Assembly (NCBI GenBank): GCA_932294295.1
Contig: OW028585.1
Coordinates: forward strand, 24,408,813 to 24,472,812
From: Alitta virens
Lineage: Eukaryota > Annelida > Polychaeta > Phyllodocida > Nereididae
DNA: 64,000 nucleotides
Direction: 5' to 3'
Part shown: positions 23,135-33,868 of the stretch, piece by piece
Numbering within the stretch: position 1 is the stretch's first letter
How the letters are laid out: every line of letters starts with the position of its first letter
Notes under the pieces: model-generated
The model's input: only the letters and a program-made list of their open reading frames with translations
What the model was told of the DNA's origin: nothing
The model's database searches: none
Translations under genes and position numbers: made by a program

Positions 23135-23372
23135 AAAATTAGACCAGGCGACGTACACGTCGAGTTAAACTCGTAGAAGCCGTCGAGTAACCCCTGGAAG
23201 CCGTCGAGTCTCTCCTGGAATTCGTCCACTAATTGGCCGTAACCCGTCGAGTCATCCCTAGAACCCTTTTTGCCGCCAGAACCCGTGGCCAACCCGGCGA
23301 AAAAAGCTGTTGCATAACCGTTACGTAATACTACGGCTTCACTACGGCAAAACCGGCTATGTGAGACTTAGG
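23135..23372. repeat. repeat family FB2, copy 2
   Basis: Contains four spaced CCGTCGAGT/CGTCGAGTAAC words and ends AAACCGGCTATGTGAGACTTAGG, as in the copies at 18.1 and 27.0 kb. Confidence 0.55.
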
Positions 23373-24904
23373 CTTTAGGAGCTCACACCAGTCCCATCAC
23401 TGTGGTTGCCCGTTCGTGGTTAATCACAAGGCTTAAGAGCTCACACCAGTGCAATCACTGTTGCCAGTACCAATTTCACCTAACAATGGTTACATAATGA
23501 TCTGCCCATCTCCTCCTTATTGAGGCCAAAGATATCGAAGATGCAGTATTCATTTCATGGTATATTATTTGACAGTCTTTCACCTTATACCTTGGTTTCT
23601 TGTGTAAGATGAGGGCAGTGTCATGGTCTGTTTAGCGCCGCCTAGTGTGATAAACAAGGTTTTATCAGTTGTCACAACTAAGTGAGTCCTCTGGCACTTC
23701 AAGGTAATAATATTGTGATGCATTAAACTCTTTAAAAGAAATACACTGCCATGCAAGACTAGCAATACAATTTTGAATTACAGTATTTTCACCAATTCAT
23801 CGCTCCACAAGTCTCCCTAAGTTTCAGTTGGCCGATTGATATTTCATGATTTTTTGAGAGAATGTTAGCCAGGCATAATTTTAGAAAAATCTGGTGAAGG
23901 TCTAAGAAAACGATGAAAACATTCACTTTATCATACCACCACTGCAAAATGGCATTTAGTTGGGTTTGTATGTGCATAGGTTATGTACCATGACATAACT
24001 GCAAAGCAGCTTTAAACTTTACTACTCACTGTAAATTATTGCATCTAAAATATTTTGTACTGATTGCATGCACCATTTATGTCCTGTGCAGAAATATAGC
24101 TGACATATTTAATTGCAAAATCGAATACATGTCCAAACTTTTGCATGGTAGTATGCTTTTTTCATAATATGCTGTTGAGTATGCTGTTGAGTATATGTTT
24201 TTATGAATCTCAGGGGAGCCGAACAGTCAGATATTGTCCACAAAATTCGCCTTTTTGCAAATTCTAGTTACAAACGGATAGAAAAAATACTTGACATTAA
24301 TGAAAAGAGCACAAAAAAACAGCAAATGCCTGTAATAATGTGTCATCCTGATTCAGGACTGTAACTTTCTTTCGCAATGGATGACTTCGTGCCTTTTATT
24401 TGGCAATGGTATTTATTGATGTCAAAGACCCTTGATAAGGCATATATTTTATGGCCTTTTGCCTACTTAAGTTGTCATCAAGGCATATCATTAACATTTT
24501 TCCGATAATTTGTTAGTGGCAGCAATGGCCTTTTATTTACACTTGTTCGTTTTATAACAAACCTCCCTTAATAAAAATGATAGAAAATTACATGCTTGTC
24601 ATTTTGCTGTCATGTCACTACAAATGTTAATTATATGTCTACATTTACTTAGGTTTGTACATTATGCATAATTGGTTTGTTGCCTAAAAGGCCAGTGGGC
24701 CAAATTTGTATAAGAGAAAGTGCATCCTGGCAAAACATACAAAAACCATGGATTCTGTTAAGCGATAAGGATTGTATATTAATGTTCATTAAAAATATAA
24801 ACATAGGCTGCACTGCAGCACCACCCCCAGTGAATCTCTGGCAGTTCCTGTTCGTTTGCTGAGGGTTTGTTGCACAGACAGAACTATGATTTTAACGTTA
24901 TTAT
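23373..24904. other. intergenic sequence
   Basis: Starts with two near-identical ~55-bp stretches (GAGCTCACACCAGT...CAATCACTGTTG at 23380-23465). The rest is AT-rich without supported genes. Confidence 0.45.
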
Positions 24905-25378
24905 AATATAAACGAAAGATCCAGAAAAATTGGTAAATGAGATGAGGTTAAAATTGTACAAAAAAGAGCAAAACAGAATCATAAATGACATACATGACTC
25001 CGAAGTAAGGACTTATAAGATCTTTAAAACCAACTATAGTTTTATAACCTACTTAAACCTCAACCTCCCAAAAAATACTTACAGTAACATAGCTAGGTTT
25101 AGAATTAGTTCGCATAACCTCAAGATAGAAAAAGGTAGACATGAAACCCCTAAGGTACGACTCGAAGAAAGAATCCGTGAGAATTGTAATAACAACAAAG
25201 TAGAAGATGAATTTCACTGCCTCTTAAAATATATTGCCAATAATGTGCCAAGAATAGAGCTAAATAAAGAACTTAGTAAATATATTTCTGACTTCAATAA
25301 TCTAACCCCAACTGAACGTTTTCAAGCAATAATGTCCAGCAAAGAGGCTCTTGGCATATTTCTAAGGGAGTGTCTATT
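24905..25378 (+). pseudogene. LINE 3' fragment (C-terminal RVT/zinc-binding region)
   Basis: An open frame to the stop at 25434 contains R-T-Y-K-I-F-K-T-N, then FRISSHNLKIEKGRHETP, R-x2-R and VEDEFHCLLK. From memory this is the 'FRLSAHKLxIExGR...R...EDExHFLLxC' C-terminal signature of CR1/Rex/RTE-type retrotransposons. Usual cysteines (C-x2-C before EDE) are partly lost. The frame runs into the adjacent minisatellite. Confidence 0.65.
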
Positions 25379-25594
25379 CACAGAGCCCGGCTGTGCTCAT
25401 AGGATTGTTGTCTATCTGCAGAGCCCGGCTGTGTGATCAACATAATTTTGTCTATCTGCAGAGCCCAGCTGTGTGATTAACAGAATTTTGTCTCTCTGCA
25501 GAGCCCGGCTGTGTGATTCACATAATTTTGTCTATCTGCAGAGCCAGGCTGTGTGATTAACATAATTTTGTCTATCCACAGAGCCTGGCTGTAG
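25379..25594. repeat. 40-bp minisatellite, ~5 units
   Basis: Units of 40 bases with core TCTGCAGAGCCCGGCTGTGT and AATTTTGTCTA. Unit starts are near 25383, 25419, 25459, 25499 and 25539. The first unit is diverged. It lies exactly between the LINE 3' end and the Harbinger relic. Confidence 0.88.
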
Positions 25595-26560
25595 ACATTC
25601 TCCACAACTCTTCTTGCTCGTGAAAGCCTTTAGTTGTAGATTCTCTGCTGTCTTGTCATGTTCCTCAGGGGCAAAGGTTTCAACAATGAAGTAGGGTACA
25701 GGTGTGTCACCACCAGGAAGAGGTGCAAGTGCAGGTAATCTGAGAGTGCCATCTTCTAAAGCTTCCCTCAGGGATGTCGCAGCAAAAAATCCCTCTTTCA
25801 GAGCTAGATGTATGTCCATTTGCTCCACAATCAACATAGATGAACTTGTAGTCAGCGCATCCAGAAGAATCATGAGTACAATGGAGTGGAATTCCTTGTA
25901 GTTGTAGTACACTGAGCCACCTTTGGGAGGACACTTGATAGTCACATGCTTTCCATCTATGGCTCTGATGCAATTAGGGAAGTTCCATCTTGAAGCAAAC
26001 AGATCAGCAATTTCCACTCGTCTGGAGTTGTAGGACAGGAGATGACATCTTCAGCATATTCTGCAATGATGGCTTCACAGACTTCTGGGATGATGCTGCT
26101 TATGGTGTTGCTGGCCACTCTGGAGCCATACACGAGGGACTTGTAGCTATTACCAGTGGCCAAATAACGAAGAGTGATGGCTAGCTTCAGTCCTTGGTCC
26201 AAAGCCTTCCTCCAGAAAGTGTCAGTCTTCTCTATCCTAGGACCAACTTTAGCAAGGAGCTCCTGAAACATTGCAGGGTCCATTCTGAGGAAGTTCTTGT
26301 AATGCACTGGATCCTCATCACTCATTTCATTCAGGAAGCGTTCGTACTGGCCCATCTGAGGTCTTCTGAATAGTCAGGGCCACACCCAAAACCTCTTCTT
26401 GGCAATTCTCCTCCTCCTGATGGCTAATAATCACTTTCTTCTCCTTCTCTCTGGCTGGTTTTTGTTTTTCACAGCTTCCAATACAATTGCAAGTTGAAGA
26501 TTCAATTTCATGCTGGCCTAAGCTTGTTGTATAAGCTCTAATTTTTCTTGTGGACATCCT
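25595..26560 (-). pseudogene. PIF/Harbinger-like transposase relic (HARBI1-type)
   Basis: Minus strand. The frame 26355-25957 has FLRMDPAMFQELLAKVGPRIEKT-like sequence followed by LAITLRYLATGNSY, the N-terminal part of DDE_Tnp_4 proteins. The frame 26017-25532 begins with FPNCIRAIDGKHV (first catalytic Asp) and NYKEFHSIVLM. The second Asp block, KFIYVDCGANG, appears only in a shifted frame. The C-terminal catalytic Glu region is not evident. One or more frameshifts make it inactive. The terminal part adjoins the minisatellite. Confidence 0.82.
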
Positions 26561-26639
26561 GACATGTTCACCGTCTGGCTGGCAAAGGTAGAATGAGGAG
26601 GAACAAACACCTACAGGCCCTTAATATACTATGATAATG

Positions 26640-27003
26640 TCAGCCACCACGTATAATTGGTTGTTACGTGGTATTCACCATTGAATCGTTACAATGGTCC
26701 ACTCTTCCGTCATCTTCCTTCTTCTTCAGTCCTTTCCGTGGTTGATACTTCCTTTATACGTCGACTTTCGTCATAGTCATATACGTCGTTCTGCCATCCA
26801 CGCTCTTTTTCTCGTACAATGTACGATCCGCTGGATAACCGTGAATCGTACGTGGCATAAACCAAAGCATACGTAGTCAACATCCGTGCCTAGCCACGCC
26901 CCTTTTCCGGCACGAATCCTTAGCCAATACGTCAACTTATGGTCTAATAAGTATCAACTTCGGATTTTCCGTCACTTTACGGCTATGTGAGATCCTCCCT
27001 TTA
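26640..27003. repeat. repeat family FB2, copy 3
   Basis: Rich in TACGTGG/CCACGTA/ACGTCGAC palindromic words and ending TTACGGCTATGTGAGATCCTCCCTTTA. Probable non-autonomous element. Confidence 0.5.
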
Positions 27004-27473
27004 CACCAGACTGCAGCATCCCTTTTGCCACTGACGACTATGAAGATTCGATGCAGGGCATCACACTTTTCCCAGTGAATTAATTTAGAGAAGGTTTTCA
27101 GATATCAATCACTTAATCTTAGGGATTTGGTTTATCTGGGTAATTTGTACCTTGTTGATGATCAAATTATGACAAAGACGTTTACTAGTTACATAATAAA
27201 TAAACCTTGACAGAAGTTTCAATTTAATCGTCCAAATTAAAAATAAAAGTGACAAGTTTCTTTTGCTGCTCATTTAAGATGCAATGCAATAAACAACCGT
27301 TTAAAATATACGCATGCAAGTAAAAAATGAAGAACAAGCAACATTATATACATTGAATTAAGTGAAATATAGTGTATATCTTGCTTGGGTGCCTTTTTAA
27401 ATACATGTTATTTTAATAATATGCACGATGGAAAGCTATTAACAGGGTTCGTGAATAGGTATAAGTGTCCTAA

Positions 27474-30400
27474 TCAATTTGCCAAAACCATTTCACAAAG
27501 TATGCCATATAGTTCGGTGCACTGTTTGTCATGCCATGTTCCGTTGGTACCGAATGTTGCCACACAGTCCTGGGGATCAGGATTGTTATTTGGTTGGTCT
27601 GAAAATGAATCCAGTAAGTATATATAACACCATTTTTTGTATTTCAAGGCCATTACAGCAGATTTTATCGACTTAGAAACCGAACTCCAGAGGACGTCAT
27701 ATGAATCCAGAACTCCCATTGGTTAAAAGACTACTTTAGCCAGTGGGAGGCCTGGATTCACATGACATCCTTTGTAGTTTATTCTCCAAGTTTAGTTTCA
27801 AGTCCATAAATCAACTGTAATGGCTGTGATAATTCGACAAATCAGCCAATTTTGGGTTGACAGTGCCAATGATGAGTCGAGACTGAACTACCATTGGACC
27901 TCGGTCCAGTATAATACAATGAACCCAACGTGGTATACTTGCCTGAATCCCAATTGTCCCAAGTCAGATTCTGTCCATCCATCCAGTGGAAAACGTAGTC
28001 TGGCATGTCTGGATCCCTCTTCATACCAATCCAATATACACTGGAAATCCTAATTGACAATCAGTATACATTAACAGAGGATACAATTCAAGGAATTGCT
28101 GTAATCTAAGAAACAAAACTCAAAAAGTAACTTCTACACTGCAAAAAAAGGTGACCTGGACTCTAGTGGAGGCTAAGAGGATGAAAACCTATCAGAGTCA
28201 CATGATGTGTGAATAAATTATTTAAATTAATTGTGGTCAGGCCTACCCAGCCTTCGCACATTGTTCCCGAGTGGATTCTCAACAGGTTCAGAAATACAGG
28301 ACGTAAAGCCCTATTCCACCCACCCACGCACTTGTGATAAAATTTTAAAAAGTGCCAATATTACTACTTCTTCAATATATGTCCAAGCTCATTGGTTCTC
28401 CCTCACATGGGGAAGTAGCTGTAGCTGCCCCAGGGATTCTTCCCTCCAAATGGTAAAATGAAACCAGATTAATATATCGTTCTTCTGGATCCTGAGTCAC
28501 CTAAGGCAAATCTGAGCCCTGAAGGAATACCTTAATGCAGATCAGTATCTAACCAGCGTTCTCAACACGACCTGGATAATACTCTTGTTAGCCTGATCTA
28601 AAATGTCGTTTGGCTCCTGGCCCAACATGCTTTACTACTGCAGCAGATCATGAGATGTTTTTAGTATGACATGCTTTCTGTTGCTTCAAAACTCCCTCAT
28701 TCATAGGTACGGACTTGTGATGTAACCTTTCTCTACCAAGCATTATTTTGTACACTAGCTAACCATACTTACAATCGTGGCCATAATTTCTCGGACCCTT
28801 GCTATACTTGGTAACTATGGTGAATTTTTGATTTTGCATCATAGGACAGTTTATCCCTCGTTTTGTCTCTGTTTGTCAGTCAACCACACTTGTAGACATA
28901 ATAACTTTAGGTCCAGGTAGTATACCTTACAGGAAGATCTTGAATGAGTTAAACAATTTACGACTTTGACTGTTTTTAGGTCACAAGGGACAACCTCATG
29001 CAGAACCTCTTCACTCAACTCCTGCTAGGAAAACATCTGGAAATCAAGGCCCATGCCTCAGACCATCAATCTGTAACTTGATTTTTATATTGGCATGATT
29101 GTTGTGCAAATGTGTTTTCAGGACAGGCAATATGATCCCTAAAAGAAAATGATTCAAGAAAAAGTGCCATAGAGCAAAAAATAGGCCACTGATGTATATA
29201 GCCACAACAAGTCTTTAATGACCTTATAAGTTAAAACATCATGAACTTCAATGTCCCTCTACCTCCTTGTCTAGCTAATAATATACATTGGCTTGGATAA
29301 TTGTTATGCCCACGTGTGTAGTTATTTCATTAAAAAAAAATAAAGCTCATACCCATACTGGTCCTGGGCAAAATCGGTCACATTACTGTCTGCAAGTATG
29401 GCTGCTCTTGCCTGCAGTTTGACACACTCACACGCTCCATCATGGAAAGTTCTAGGGCTGCCGAGCAGTTTGAAACATCTGACCCGGAGAGTGGTGTTCT
29501 CCACGTAGGTCTCCCACCCGCTTAGACAGGTATCTGTTGGTATATCATTAATATGCATTTTATGAAATAAAAATCAGCAAATTCGGCACTACGTCTCTAA
29601 AGTGCATCATTGACATTTTATCTTCACAATAATCAACGCAAAAACTGAAACTTTAATAAACTACATTTTAAGGAAAACGGGTAAATTGTGTGAAAGCAGC
29701 TTCAAAAATTGTTATTTAGGCTTACTTGATAGCTGTGTGTGGTTGAGTCTTTTCTGCATTGGAAAAAAGAGTAGAATTAGTTTTTATCTATGCTCTCTGC
29801 CACTAACTGTCTGGCTATAGCTGGCAACTCAAAGTCAGATCAGAAGTACATGCAGCACCATTTTATGCATAAATTGAGTGAGTTAAACATATTTGTTATT
29901 TCTTGTGTTTGGACACCAAATAATCACAGTGAAGTATAATGGGTCAGGTGCACTGTGAGGCAGACTGCTGCATATATAGTATATACGTGTTGGTCTTTAA
30001 AAGAGGGCACAAGTTGATGGTGGTCGGTGTAAGCCAAATATAAGCTAGGAGTAGACAGAAGCATCTGGCTTTAGCCAGTTATAGTCAATTGTTGTCAACC
30101 ATATTTTATGGAACTGCAGGCAAATTAATTCACATAATGATATTACAGCTCATCGAAATGCACTCAACAGCAAATGAAACGCTACAGGTAAAACTGGTAT
30201 GCATTTTTTCAAATAGATTGATCCCTGACTGACACAAGGCACAGATGCACAAGCTCACTCAAGTGTGACCATCCTGTATCTCTATGATCATGTTCATATT
30301 CACATTGGGTTATGTTCAACAGACTATGACATTACTACACTTGTATTGGATGAACTTCAGTTTTTGGGTGCTCTGACACTTCAGGATACTAATTAATCAA

Positions 30401-32059
30401 TGGCCACTTGATTAATTAATAAAACCTCTTTCAAAGAATAACACATACTTATTTATAAAAAATATTTATACAGGGTGATAAACATTTTGAGCAACAGCTC
30501 TTTTACAAAATGGCCCTGTTACAAATAAATAAAGACAGTACACATGAACAAAATTGTTAACTTCCGACAATAAGGATATAACTAACTTATGTTTGATTGC
30601 TTGTTTTGTTTTACTGTCTTTATTATGCAAAACAAGTTTAGTTTGCACTCAGGAGGGAGTTAATTAACATTTTCGTTGGTTATTTCCCGCTCAGTAAATA
30701 GGAAAACAGTCTAAGTTGAGTATAAACTTAGTTATACCAGTTGAGCACTTACCCAGTAAGTGATTAAATTCTTTTTTTCTGAGCTCGTTTTCAGGTCTTC
30801 GTAGTAATAGTTATTCAAGCCATACAGGGTGCAATTGTCTCCCATGAAGGTGAAAGCCGCCATGTATGGGTTGGAGGTCAGGCGCAGCAGACATTCTCCT
30901 GGAACAGAAGCCCTGATGGTCGCTTGTACCGAATCGCAGCTGGCTGGCTTGAAGATTGACCTGTCGAGTTCCACCACTTGCTCACTCACCTTTAGTCCAA
31001 CGATGAATGCTGTATAAGTGTGCAAAGTATATTATAGAGCATTTAATCAAACAGACTAAATTTCACGGCTGATATTTATGGAAGTGGTGATGTCATGTTT
31101 TTATTAAAAGCTCTGGCCAATCTATAGGTTGGTTATTTGCACAAATAATTGTTGATTCCAGGGTGGGTCTTAAAAGTTGAATGTGGACCAGAAGGTATTG
31201 CAACAGGTTTTATTTATTTTAATTTAAAGTAACCCCCTCCCCACCCACTAATTCACTGCTTGATTTGAGCCCGCTCTCAAATACAGTTGTAAGTCAGACA
31301 GCTTGGCCATTACCTCAACAGAGATTAAGGATGGTCGGATTAGGTCACTTAAAAGGTTTATTTTGCTTATATTTCCACAAAGGACAGTTCCATCATTCAA
31401 TAAAATTGATTACTCAATGGTTCTGCACTGGTGTTTGAAATATTCTTCATTTTTAATTGAGTTTTTATGCGTTATTATGTGTCGTTATGCCGATAAACAA
31501 TTATACACTGACAATCAAACACAGCCAAATCGGCCACACGTTTATTTTGATTTCAGAATAAGTTTCCCCAATAAGTAGCGCTATTACCATGCCACATAGC
31601 GTCAAATTTATTTTGGTTATATGACAATATTGAAATACTGCAGTGCTGAAAATATAGGCTCCTTTTTACAATCTATACATCATTTTCGCTTCAGTACGGC
31701 ACTTCATTCTCTATCTCAAATAATTAAGAACTTCTCATAGCTACCTACAGTCATACCAATAATAATTATTTTTCAGACATCTTCAGAATTTGATGCAAAA
31801 CCAAACGGTGAGAGAATTGATTTAATTTAAAGTGGCACCAAATTCAAAATATTCTTCTTGGTAGATCACAAGTTATTTAAAGTTTTGAATTGCGAAAAGT
31901 CAAGAGTGTCTGAATAATGTTTGGTTTGACTAGATAAAATGCTTGAAACCAACTGTAAGTAACGCATAATCATAAATCACTGTAAAATGCGTAATATTTA
32001 CCTTTGTGCGTCATAAATGAAATTATTAAAGGACCAAGCATAAACCAGACTTCCTTCAT
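27474..32059 (-). CDS. secreted PAN-like plus C-type lectin domain protein, 6 exons, complete
   Basis: Exons in gene order: 32059-32002, 31009-30753, 29753-29726, 29533-29353, 28049-27943 and 27598-27474. They total 756 nt, 251 aa, and all phases agree. Exon 1 is a signal peptide (MKEVWFMLGPLIISFM). Exon 2 encodes ~85 residues with three Cys and AAFTFMGDNCTLYGL, resembling a PAN/apple module. Exon 3 is a 28-nt microexon. Exons 4-6 form a C-type lectin domain: TCLSGWE, YWIGM, TWDNWD, QPNNN, DCVAT, TWHD and ILCE. The sugar-site triplet reads QPN rather than EPN or QPD, and the usual WND reads WHD, so calcium-dependent sugar binding is uncertain. The intron between exons 5 and 6 needs a GC donor (G|GCAAGT). 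The PAN assignment is tentative; the lectin domain is firm. Probably an extracellular recognition protein. Confidence 0.85.
27650..27825. repeat. palindromic MITE, family M1, copy f
   Basis: Opens TTACAGCAGATTTTATCGAC and runs through CTCCAGAGGACGTCATATG and a CCCATTGG centre. It returns through CACATGACATCCT and closes CAACTGTAATGG. It sits in the last intron of the lectin gene. Confidence 0.82.
28050..29352 (-). other. lectin gene intron between exons 4 and 5
   Basis: 1.3 kb with a SINE tail at 28230-28325. A phrase near 28860-28960 (TTGTCTCTGTTTGTCAGTC, then AACCACAC...AGACATAATAA) recurs near 48775-48810, so another dispersed repeat is present. No further exon seen. Confidence 0.5.
28230..28325 (+). 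repeat. SINE 3' tail, plus orientation
   Basis: AGAAATACAGGACGTAAAGCCCTAT matches the tail of the SINE at 17205-17365 in the opposite orientation. No tRNA-like A or B box is visible upstream. Confidence 0.6.
29800..30120. repeat. repeat with AGCCAG/CTGGCT ends
   Basis: CTGTCTGGCTATAGCTGGC at the left and GGCTTTAGCCAGTTATAG at the right resemble sequences at 13760-14040 and 51170-51275. Probable small MITE family in the lectin intron between exons 2 and 3. Confidence 0.45.
31010..32001 (-). other. intron 1 of the lectin gene
   Basis: About 1 kb, AT-rich. The 31303-31578 plus-strand frame has no recognisable motif. Confidence 0.5.
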
Positions 32060-32654
32060 CTTTCATGAGAAATAAATGTCCCCTCAGTTGCTTCGAAATG
32101 TTCGGCTTTAGTACTTTCTGAAGTAATTACAGCCTAGTTGTTCACCTCTTATAATGACGTCAGGGTAATATCCCTAATTATTATGAATGATTATTGGAAC
32201 GTAATAATACATACATAATAGTCTGCTGTTGCAGTTGTGCCCTCAATTATGGCTGCATTTAAGTCTTTAAGATAGCATTTATGTGTTCAAGAATCTTTAC
32301 TGTGCACTTACCATATCAAACACACACAATAGAAATATTGACAGAAAAAAATACAAGATGAAAAGTGGCCATTGACTTTCAGCACCAGCATGTATAATCA
32401 CAGCTTCATGGCTAGCTGAGTGGTTACAGTATAGTAGGTGACTGCCAAACTCAGTCGTGGGTCTGAAACAGAAAAACAGATAGTGTGTAACTCTGGGTTG
32501 AAGGCTGTTCACTCTCAGAGTCTAGGGAATTGACAAACTATAAGAGATGAAAAAGAAAGGAGTGAAAAATAAAATAAAACCTGTTTGATTAAACTTATAA
32601 ATACGTGCATAAATCGGTTCTCCCTGTATTTGTCGAAGGGCTATATTCCGAAAA

Positions 32655-32782
32655 CATTACAGCAGATTTGTATGACTAAATTAAACTCCAGTAGACGTCA
32701 TGGAGGCTGGGGCCTGGATAATGGATTCACAAGACATCCTCTGGAATTTAGTTTCCAAATCTATAAAGCTGCTGTAATATTC
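32655..32782. repeat. palindromic MITE, family M1, copy g
   Basis: ATTACAGCAGATTTGTATGAC, TTAAACTCCAGTAGACGTCATGG; a shortened centre; CAAGACATCCTCTGGAATTTAG, GCTGCTGTAAT. It ends about 40 bases upstream of the orphan exon. Confidence 0.8.
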
Positions 32783-32819
32783 ACATTTATGGCCTTTTAT
32801 TTTGTCACATTACATACAG

Positions 32820-32967
32820 GGTGCATCTGGTTTAAAATGGTCATTGACCTTTGAGAAGATCCTCGATGAATACAATCTTCGTGGAGTGTCCAGCTGTTTG
32901 GTGTGGAATGGTCAAATTGTTATCATAGAGTCCCTGACAACCGAGAACAGATGCCTCCATTTCGCAG
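32820..32967 (+). CDS. orphan candidate exon, function unknown
   Basis: A 148-nt open segment is flanked by a good acceptor (TTACATACAG) and a good donor (GCAG|GTAATA), phase 0 in and phase 1 out. It encodes FEKILDEYNLRGVSSC, LVWNGQIVIIESL and a second Cys. I recognise no family. It is on the opposite strand to the lectin gene and ~760 bases from its first exon. It could be part of a divergently transcribed gene or an exon relic. No partner exon is identified. Confidence 0.35.
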
Positions 32968-33382
32968 GTAATAATTATGATGAATGGGCGATAATTCTAC
33001 TTTATAAGTAGTCACACAAAAACGCAGATTTTCATGCACAGTCAAACAGCAGTGAAAGTGATTAAGCTCAAGCTGTAATTGGATTCTATGGCATCATTCT
33101 CATGTACAAGTCAATAACCGCAGCCTGTGGCTATGACTTCAATGTATTCGTCAAATGCAAATTATGGAAGGTTTTATATAAATTTGTGAAAAGTCAAAGG
33201 CGTCGGAATACTTTTTAGTGGGACTGTTTGGTGACTTCAGTGTTAATCATCCATATTCAAACTAAGAGTGATCACATCGTCTCAAGAATTTTTTTTTTAT
33301 TGGATTCATTTGTCGAACTGTTATCTTTGAAAGATGACACTCTCCTCCCATGTGTGTAACGAGCATTGAAATGTCTGTTTCA

Positions 33383-33622
33383 GCCATCACAGCTAAATTC
33401 ATAGAGTTGAAAACCAATCTTATAGACCATGGAGTCACTAGAGACTTAGCTAAAGCTAAAGCTAAAAGCTAAACTCCAGATGACGTCATGTGAATGTAGG
33501 ACTCTCATTGGCTGAGGGATTGCTTCAACTAACGAGAGTCCCGGATTCACGTGACGTTCCCTGGAGTTAAGCATCACAGTCAAAGAGATTGATTTCCAAC
33601 TCTATGAATTTGGCTGTAAGAT
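33383..33622. repeat. palindromic MITE, family M1, copy h
   Basis: Extended copy: TTCATAGAGTTGAAAACC, CTCCAGATGACGTCATGTG, CTCATTGGCTGAGGGATTGC, GATTCACGTGACGTTCCCTGG, TTCCAACTCTATGAATTTGG. It includes a full TGACGTCA and a local AGCTAAAGCT duplication. Confidence 0.82.
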
Positions 33623-33782
33623 TGACAGGACTCTCAGCTCAAACTTTGTTAGATATTTGTTATTCATGCAAAATAGATATTATAAGTTATCACACATGTT
33701 TATTTTGAGAATACAGGAATTATTCCACGAAGTTGTCATATTTCGCGAAGCCAAAGGTCTTACTGAACAAAATGGCAGCCCT

Positions 33783-33868
33783 GTTGCAGATTTAATTCAT
33801 AGACTTAAATCCAGAGCTCCCGTTTGTTGAGGGACTGCCTTAACCAATGGGAGTCCTGGATTCAATTG
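33783..33868. repeat. MITE family M1, partial copy i
   Basis: TTCATAGACTTAAATCCAGAG, GAGGGACTGCCTTAACCAA, GGGAGTCCTGGATTC. It lacks the GACGTC arms. Confidence 0.7.
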
